DNA from: Agaricus subrufescens
Taxonomy: Eukaryota; Basidiomycota; Agaricomycetes; Agaricales; Agaricaceae
Direction of reading: 5' to 3'
DNA: 64,000 nt
NCBI GenBank assembly: GCA_029945375.1
Contig: CM057060.1
Location: 2,046,001-2,110,000, forward strand
Below are positions 57,350 to 64,000 of the stretch, in pieces; the first letter of the stretch is position 1; every line of letters starts with the position of its first letter. Both the position numbers and the translations under genes were made by a program. The notes beneath the pieces were generated by a model. The model made no database searches, was not told the DNA's origin, and saw nothing but the letters and a program-made list of their open reading frames with translations.

Positions 57350-58832
57350 CCAACTAGGAGTGAAAATGCGTGCTCTACAGGACAATAAAGGCGGTGAATA
57401 CATGTCTAAAGCCTTCCTAGCCTTCACGGAGCGGTGTGGCATCGACAGGAGGCATTCTACTCACAACAGGCCTCAGCAGAACGGTCTAGCTGAAAGGGCT
57501 AACAGAACTATGGGTGAAAGGATCACTGCAATGCTCTCTGAGTCGAAATTGCCCCCAAGTTTCTGGGGTGAATGCATCTCTTCTATGGTGCATGTATGGA
57601 ATAGGCTTCCTACGTCGTCTCTCCCTGGTTCTACACCCTTCCAAGCGTTCTATAAGCGAAAACCCGACGTTTCCCACCTCTGAGTATGGGGGTGCACTGC
57701 CTATGTGCATATACAGCGAGATAAACGCAATTCTCTTCAGCCTCACTATGAAAAATGTGTTTTCATAGGCTATCCTACTGGCTACAAGGGCTGGAAGTTC
57801 TATAACCCAGTCACCAAGCGTTCAATCATCTCTGAAAGGGCAGAATTCGATGAAAGGTACTTTCCTGGCACTTCTAGGGCCCAACTCGACGCTATCCCTT
57901 CATTTGCTGGCCCTCCCAGCTCTCCTGAGACTCCTATCGCTTCAGAGCCTTCTCCAGCGCTCCCCTCGTCGCATTTCAACTTCCCACCTCTCCAGGATGA
58001 AGGGGGTGGTATCTGGCCTCTCCCTGCACCGTCTCCGCCGCCTAGTTCGACTCCTGCAAGTGATATTCCTCCTGAAGAGCCTAAAGTACCTCAGAATGCT
58101 CCTGAAGCTCCTGTGATCGCTCCTGCACCTCCTGTGATCACTCTTGCATCTCCTGTTGCTCCCTCTCTACCTAGAATGCCTCCACAACCTCCTGCACCAC
58201 TCCCTGTCACTCCCCCGACCGCTCCTGTGCCTGCTGAGCCTCCACGAGTCCCTAGGCGCACCAATCGAGTTAGACGACCCCCTGGTGAGTGGTGGAAGGT
58301 CAAAAACATCGACCTACCTGCAGACAACCCAGAACTGGAAGAAGAGGCCGCTTTTTTGGTTGACAGTGACTTCTGTGATGTAGAGTTTACTGGAGCGGTT
58401 TCTAATGCAGATCCTCGCTCCTACAGGCTGGCTATGCAGTCCCCTGATCGCTCTCACTGGCAGGACGCTTGCAACACCGAGATTTTCAATCTGGAGGCCA
58501 ACAGGACCTGGGAACTCGTTGATTTGCCTCCTGGAAAGAAGGTAGTCAACTCTGGATGGGTATTCAAGGTCAAAAGGCATGCCGACGGCTCAATTGAGCG
58601 CTATAGGGCTCACCTTGTTGCTAAAGGCTTCTCACAGCGTCCTGGCTTCGATTACACCGAGGTTTTTGCTCCTACATTTCGCCCTGCCTCCCTGCGCCTC
58701 ATTGTAGCCTTAGCTGCAAGAGAAGGCTTCAAAATGCGCTCTGTTGACATCTCTTCTGCCTTTACCTATGGGGAACTCGAAGAGGAGATCTACATGAGAC
58801 AACCAGAAGGCTATCACACTGGGGGACCTAAC

Positions 58833-59127
58833 TGTCGGACGTAGAACGTAGCGCGTGCGGAGACGGTTCTAACGGTGGTAGTCACGAGTGAATCGGATTA
58901 GAATTAAATGAGATATCCTGTGAACAAGTCTAAGAAGCTATCTATGAATATACAGAACTCTATACTCACCTGTGAACAAGTCTAGGCTAAAGGCTTCTAG
59001 AGCGTTCACAGACAAGTTCAACATGTGCTTACTAATATATCACATGATCAGAAAGTCGTACCATCTCTAAGTCCATATACAAGACTGTTGGAGCACTCTA
59101 ATACAAGACTGCTGGGGCAGTCTAACA
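58833..59127 (-). repeat. 3' LTR of copia B copy 3 with duplicated tip
   Basis: 295 bp instead of 274. In plus-strand reading the end has ATACAAGACTGTTGGAGCAC and then ATACAAGACTGCTGGGGCAG, a tandem duplication of the LTR tip. The polypurine tract follows at 59128-59136 on the minus strand. Confidence 0.88.
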
Positions 59128-59276
59128 CACCCCCTTGATCCAACCAGTCCATACTACTGTCCAAGTCCCAACAACGGTACAGCAAAGTCAACAACCTTTA
59201 GTGATACAGCCTTAGTTAGGATGTCCGCAACTTGCTGATCAGTAGACACATAGAGGGGATCAATGACTCCATCCTC

Positions 59277-61486
59277 AACACGCTTCTTGACCTGTTACCA
59301 CTACCTTCCTCTTTTGGAAGTCTCAGTGGTCGTAGCATAGAAGTACTATTCATCGTCCGATATGCCTCCCAAGCGATCTAAACGACCGTCCAAGCCTCCT
59401 GGCATGCCCCAGTCCATCTGGGATGCTGCTGAGGAGTTGATGCGTAGCAAGAACCCCCGACTTCCCGAGGGTTCGCCCAATCCTGCGACTATCGCATACG
59501 AGTATGGCCAGGAAGTCCCTCAGCACATACCCAAGCCCAAACCCTCTCCTCACCTTCCGAAGGAGTCCGTCCTCAAGATCTATCCAGAGTTCGCCGAGTA
59601 TCTCTCCGACGACCTCTTCGAAGACATCAAGAGCTGGGCCGATGCCCACTCAATCGCTCAATCGATGGGATTCCCTGTTCGTCAGCCATTCCCTTCCCTC
59701 CCAGTGCAGCCGACAGCGTCTGGATCTTCCAGCGCTGCCCCTCCACCTTCCCCTTCCCCTTCCCCCTCTGCCTCTGGCCCCCCGGAGAATTGGGACGAAG
59801 AATCAGGCATGGAGCAGCAGTCAGTGCGCTCTGCCACCCCGGTCCCGGCCCCTACCCCGGTCCCCGAGGTTCCCCAGTTGGTCATTGGCCCTCTGGAGGT
59901 CCTTGATTGGCTCAAGGACAATCGTTCTTACTACAGGCATCGTGAATTCATGGGCAGGTTTGCCTTTGAATGCATTAACTCGCTCATCACCGCCATTCAG
60001 GATGGTGAACACCGTCGTACCGTCCTGCCCAACGGGCATTCCATGCGCGCTGCGCTCGACTTACTCGTCAAAAAGCTAAATATAGCTGACCCACCTCCTG
60101 CCCCTGCCCCTACTCGACCCCAGGTATCCATTCCTGGCGACGTGTCCCCTCCTAGGAAGAAGCCGCGCTCCGGCCCGGCTACTCCCGCTCCACCCTCTAC
60201 CCCGGCCCCACCGAGTGCTCCGCCTCCAGCAATGGAGGTCGTTGCAGAACCAGTGGTCGCCGAAGTCAAGGAACGCCCTCCTCCTAAGGCCGCTCCCCCC
60301 GTCTCTCGCATTGCGCCGAAACCTAGGTCGAAGCGCAATTCCCGCCACACTGTCCATGGTGCTTCGCGTCGTGGCATTATCCTCACTCCACCGGCCGGAT
60401 CTAACAAGTCCGCAGCCGACATCTCCCTATCTCTTATCGCAGAGATCAACAAGCTTATCAGATCGGATCTTGGTTCTTCCAAGATACTGATTACTCATGC
60501 TGAACCGGGTAGCAATGGCAAGATATTTTTAGCCACTACCACTGTCCCGACCTCCTCCGAGTCGGCCTTCGTGCTCAAGCACGTCCGCCGCCTCCTCCCT
60601 ACAGGCCTCCCTCAGCCAATCCAATCCACACCGGCCTCCTCGACTTTGTTCTTGAAGATCGTTGATGTCCCCATCCCTCAGTCTATGCCCAAGAATGACT
60701 GGGTCAATCTCACACGCAAGCGTCTTCTTGACGCTATTGCTGCTTCCCCTCATGCCCGATTAGGGAAACTTATCCAACATCAAGTCCGTATCATGCGGAC
60801 TTCCGCTCATTCTGATTCGTGCATCGCATGGATCGATATCTCCGACACCACCACGGGCATCAACGCTCGTACATTCATTGGCCAGAAGGTTCCAGTCTCT
60901 GGAACCTTGTGCCGTATTCAGGGCGCTCATCCCCATTCCGGCTCCGTCCGATGCCAACGTTGTCATCGATGGGGCCACCATGCTAATCAGTGTCGCCGAC
61001 AAGGTGTCCGCTGCGCTCTATGTGGCGGTCCTCACACTGAACATAATCATTCTACGTTGGTCAACCCTAAACAAGTTGATCAACGTCGCTGCGTCAATTG
61101 CGTTGCTTCCAAGCACGCTAAGGTAAATCATTCCGCAACGGACACTTCGTGTCCGTTTTGGAAACATAGGTTCGATCGGAACTGGCTTCATCGTCAGTTC
61201 CCTCGCGTTTAGAGGCTGGGTAGGAGTTCCTTTTATTCAGCATTATGATGGCCATTCGTAGTCGTTCTTTCCTTTTCTACGGCCTTTATGATTAGTTTCT
61301 TTATTTATGTCGAGCGGTTGACCTCGTCCCGCGGATACAAGAACAAAGGAAAGTGCATGTTGTTTTGGGCTTAATGTATGCTGCCGAGGGTTGAAAGGCG
61401 GGGAAACGCGTTATGGCATCCCATGTATGAGGTCAATTTTGAAATAAATCCCATTTGATTACAAAAAAAAAAAAAAAAAAAAAAAA
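59277..61486 (+). mobile_element. LINE1 copy c: divergent gag-only non-LTR element
   Basis: Full-length plus-strand insertion: five extra bases (59277-59281), 5' end GCTTCTTGACCTGTTACC at 59282, one ORF, a 3' UTR ending TGATTAC and about 24 A. The 15-bp target duplication AATGACTCCATCCTC lies at 59262-59276 and 61487-61501. It differs clearly from copies a and b in sequence but keeps ORF length and both termini. Confidence 0.93.
59362..61212 (+). CDS. Gag-like ORF of LINE1 copy c (616 aa)
   Basis: Intact frame from MPPKRSKRPSKPPG to the stop at 61212. It has the same layout as copies a and b: N-terminal block SIWDAAEELMRSKNPRLPEG, proline-rich linker, HTVHGASRRGIILTPPAGSN, VRIMRTSAHSDSCIAWIDIS, zinc knuckles CQRCHRWGHHANQC and CALCGGPH, then CVNC…CPFWKHRFDRNW. 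Copies a/b and c have diverged at many residues, yet all three frames are open, which argues that the Gag protein is under selection. Predicted role: RNA-binding coat of the element RNA. Confidence 0.88.
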   Translation: MPPKRSKRPSKPPGMPQSIWDAAEELMRSKNPRLPEGSPNPATIAYEYGQEVPQHIPKPKPSPHLPKESVLKIYPEFAEYLSDDLFEDIKSWADAHSIAQSMGFPVRQPFPSLPVQPTASGSSSAAPPPSPSPSPSASGPPENWDEESGMEQQSVRSATPVPAPTPVPEVPQLVIGPLEVLDWLKDNRSYYRHREFMGRFAFECINSLITAIQDGEHRRTVLPNGHSMRAALDLLVKKLNIADPPPAPAPTRPQVSIPGDVSPPRKKPRSGPATPAPPSTPAPPSAPPPAMEVVAEPVVAEVKERPPPKAAPPVSRIAPKPRSKRNSRHTVHGASRRGIILTPPAGSNKSAADISLSLIAEINKLIRSDLGSSKILITHAEPGSNGKIFLATTTVPTSSESAFVLKHVRRLLPTGLPQPIQSTPASSTLFLKIVDVPIPQSMPKNDWVNLTRKRLLDAIAASPHARLGKLIQHQVRIMRTSAHSDSCIAWIDISDTTTGINARTFIGQKVPVSGTLCRIQGAHPHSGSVRCQRCHRWGHHANQCRRQGVRCALCGGPHTEHNHSTLVNPKQVDQRRCVNCVASKHAKVNHSATDTSCPFWKHRFDRNWLHRQFPRV

Positions 61487-63996
61487 AATGACTCCATCCT
61501 CTACAGCCTCGCGGAGCCAATAGAACGAAGATCTAGGTGTTTCATGCACCCGTGGTGCTCAGGATTCTTGGCTACACTGATACCAGACTTGTTATCCACA
61601 AAAAGCGTTGAGGGAAGTGTCTGGTGATAGCCAAACTCTGTCAGAATGTTCCTAGTCCACTTGATCTCCTTTCCAGCTTTGACAGCAGCAACAAATTCAG
61701 CCTCAGTGCTTGAGAGAGTCACAAAGGGCTGACACTTTGAGGACCATCCTACAGCAGCCCCAGACACTAGAGTCACATAACCACCTGTAGCTCGACCTGT
61801 GGCCTTGCAGCCACCATGGGAAGCATCAGAATAGGTGGTAAACAGCTCTCCGGAGTCACCACCTTGGTAGACAAGCTGGTAGTGCAGTGTGCCCTTCAAA
61901 TAGCGAAGTAAATGCTTGACAGCAAGCCAATGGGCAGGAGCAGGATTGTGATTGAATCTCCCAAGGTAGGAGACAGCATAGGCAATGTCGGGACGAGTCA
62001 TGGTGGCCAGATACTGCAGGGCACCTACAGCAGAGAGATAGGGAACTGATTTCATCTCAGCCTGCTCCTCGAGTGAGGGCACAATGTCCGAGAGCTCAGA
62101 GCCAGGAGGTAGAGGGGTGGAAAGGGAGTTAGAATCATCCATATTGAACCGTTCTAGGAGCTCCTTGATGTAGTGCTCTTGGGAGAGGGAGATAGAACGC
62201 TTAGAGCGATCCTGCTTCACCTGGATGCCCAGCAGAAGAGTGGTAGAGCCTAGATCTCGCAGTTTGAAGTGCCGAGACAGCTCCAAGACAGCAGAGGCCA
62301 TGGCTGCATCGCTTTTAGAGACTAGGGTAATGTCATCAATGAAGACAGGCACTATGACCTTGATGTCTCCCTTGGAATAGATGTAGATAGAGTTGTTGGA
62401 GTGAAGTCTGGAGTAGCCAATACCCTCTAGAACACCTCGGAGCTTCTTACTCCACTGTCTGGCAGCCTGCTTAAGGCCATAGAGCGATTTTCGGAGCCTG
62501 AAGACCATATTAGGTCCCCCAGTATGATAGCCCTCTGGTTGCCTCATGTAGATCTCCTCCTCGAGTTCCCCATAAGTGAAGGCAGAGGAGATGTCAACAG
62601 AACGCATTTTGTAGCCCTCTCTAGCAGCCAGAGCTATAATGAGTCTCAGAGAAGCAGGACAAAATGTAGGGGCAAAGACCTCGGTGTAATCGAAGCCAGG
62701 ACGCTGGGAGAAGCCCTTAGCAACAAGGCGAGCCCTATAGCGCTCAATAGAGCCGTCGGCATGCCTTTTTACCTTGAAGACCCAGCCAGAGTTGACTACC
62801 TTCTTACCAGGAGGCAGCTCAGTGAGTTCCCAAGTCCTGTTAGCCTCGAGATTGAAGATTTCAGTGTTACAGGCATCGACCCAGTGTTCCCTGTCAGGGG
62901 ACTGCATAGCCAGCCTGTAGGTGCGAGGATCAGCTGTAGAAACAGCCCCAGCAAACTCGACCTCATAGAAGTCAGTATCAGCTGAAAGAGCAGCCTCATC
63001 GTCGTCTTCTGGGTCTCTAGCAGGCAAATTAGGTTGCCTGACCTTCCACCAGTCACCAGGGGGCTTCCGAATGCGCCCAGTGCGACGTGGCACTCTGGGA
63101 GGCTCAGGGGGCACTCCAGAAGTGGGAGGAGTCACAGGGAGCGGAATCGGAGCTTGTGGAGGTGGAGTAGCAGGGCTAGGAGGTGGAGGAGCAGGGAGAG
63201 GAGTCTCCTCTTCGAGAGGAACAGCAGGAGAACTAGGAATGGGAGGCTGAAAGCGAGCAGGGAGAGGGCTAGTATCACCCCCTTCATCTAGGAGAGGTGG
63301 CACTCCGAAATGCGACGTTGGTGGTGCAGGAGAGGGCTCAGAAACATTCTGAGACTCAGGGGAGGGGGGAGGGCCAGCAAATGATGGAACAGCATCGAGT
63401 TGGGCTCTAGAAGTCCCAGGAAAGTACCTTTCATCGAAATCAGCTCTCTCCGAGATCACTGAACGCTTAGTGACTGGATTGTAGAACTTCCAGCCCTTGT
63501 AGCCTGCAGGATAGCCAATAAACACACATTTTTCGTAGTGAGGCTCTAGAGAAGTCCTCTTATCTCGTTGTACATGCACATAGGCAGTGCACCCCCATAC
63601 TCGGAGGTGGGAGACATCAGGCTTTCGCTTATAGAAGGCCTGGAAGGGTGTAGTGCCAGAGAGCGACGCTGTAGGCAGCCTATTCCAGACATGGACCATA
63701 GAAGACACACACACCCCCCAGAAAGAGGCAGGAAGTCGAGATTCCGAGAGCATAGCAGTGATTCTTTCACCCATAGTCCTATTAGCTCTCTCCGCAAGGC
63801 CATTCTGCTGAGGCCTGTTGCGAGTAGAGTGCCTCCTTTCGATCCCAGACTGCTCCGTGAACGTTAGGAACGCTTTAGACATGTATTCACCTCCCTTGTC
63901 ATCCTGTAGAGCCCGAATTTTGACTCCAAGTTGATTTTCGGCCCAAGATTTGTAGACTTTGAATGCTTCAAAGGCTTCTGACTTGCTTTTAAGCAA
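61487..63996 (-). pseudogene. pol of copia B copy 3 (integrase to RNase H)
   Basis: An 831-codon frame without stops runs from the integrase core (DDKGGEYMSKAF; NGLAERANRTMGE) through the proline-rich linker, reverse transcriptase (WVFKVKRHADGS; FIDD) and RNase H (TYSDASHGG; LSSTEAEF). A one-base deletion near 61525 (CTTTGG to CTTCG) shifts the frame about 40 bp before the LINE1 insertion. The remaining 3' end is at 59276-59128. It keeps CGA where copy 1 has TGA (6043). Confidence 0.92.
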
Positions 63997-64000
63997 GTGT

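Larger units (their letters stand above)
54398..58832 (+). mobile_element. Copia family A, copy 5 (internal part only, nested LINE2)
   Basis: Plus-strand copia A from the end of the protease region (SNLLSCLYLAQH equivalent) to the reverse transcriptase (QPEGYHTGGPN). It is interrupted on the left by copia B copy 2, in the middle by LINE2 copy a (54963-57349) and on the right by copia B copy 3 (58833). No LTR of its own is in the window. Confidence 0.9.
54398..58832 (+). pseudogene. pol remnant of copia A copy 5
   Basis: 54398-54962 carries GAG-pre-integrase and the start of integrase with frameshifts near 54430 and 54660. 57350-58832 carries the integrase catalytic core (NGLAERANRTMGE), TGA at 57681-57683 in place of CGA, the proline-rich linker, and the first part of reverse transcriptase to SAFTYGELEEEIYMRQPEGY. 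Confidence 0.88.
58833..64000 (-). mobile_element. Copia family B, copy 3 (3' two thirds; nested LINE1; runs off the right edge)
   Basis: Minus-strand copia B with 3' LTR (59127-58833), 3' internal end (59276-59128), LINE1 copy c (59277-61486) and pol (61487-64000). The integrase core begins near the window edge. It inserted in copia A copy 5. Confidence 0.94.

Overview
The window looks like chromosomal DNA of a filamentous basidiomycete, probably an Agaricomycete. Host genes have many short introns of about 46 to 58 bp (one with a GC-AG boundary), they encode typical fungal proteins (SMC4, NOP10, RVB2, mitochondrial uL2, secreted class 3 lipases), and the transposons are copia LTR elements and non-LTR elements of fungal type. 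The species assignment is inference.

Layout. 1-23.2 kb is a nest of retrotransposons; 23.2-47.4 kb is an island of host genes; 47.4-64 kb is a second nest. The island reads, left to right: SMC4 (minus, cut off inside intron 8), NOP10 (minus), a quinone oxidoreductase (plus), two paralogous secreted lipases (plus), an aromatic amino acid decarboxylase (plus), a family 16 lysine methyltransferase (minus), a probable GON7 (plus), mitochondrial uL2 and RVB2 (divergent, 152 bp apart), an unrecognised gene (minus), a small secreted double-psi beta-barrel protein (minus) and LTO1 (plus).

The nests hold two related copia families. Family A has 317-bp LTRs and family B 274-bp LTRs. Both have one-frame gag-pol and a primer-binding site that matches the anticodon arm of initiator tRNA-Met, not the tRNA 3' end. 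Many copies are cut by one another and by non-LTR elements. One non-LTR element (15985 to about 23200) has gag-like ORF1 plus an endonuclease/reverse transcriptase ORF2. The others (three LINE1, three LINE2, one LINE3) carry a zinc-knuckle gag-like ORF or no clear gene. They have poly(A) tails and 12-15 bp target duplications where both ends survive, and share a 5' terminal motif with the two-ORF element. They look like gag-only parasites mobilised in trans, which is the most interesting system here.

The LTRs of both copia families contain a hairpin with compensatory base changes between families. Most stops in the copia copies are CGA to TGA, which suggests CpG deamination or a RIP-like process. 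Both borders of the host island look like deletion or rearrangement breakpoints; one leaves SMC4 without its 3' exons in this window.
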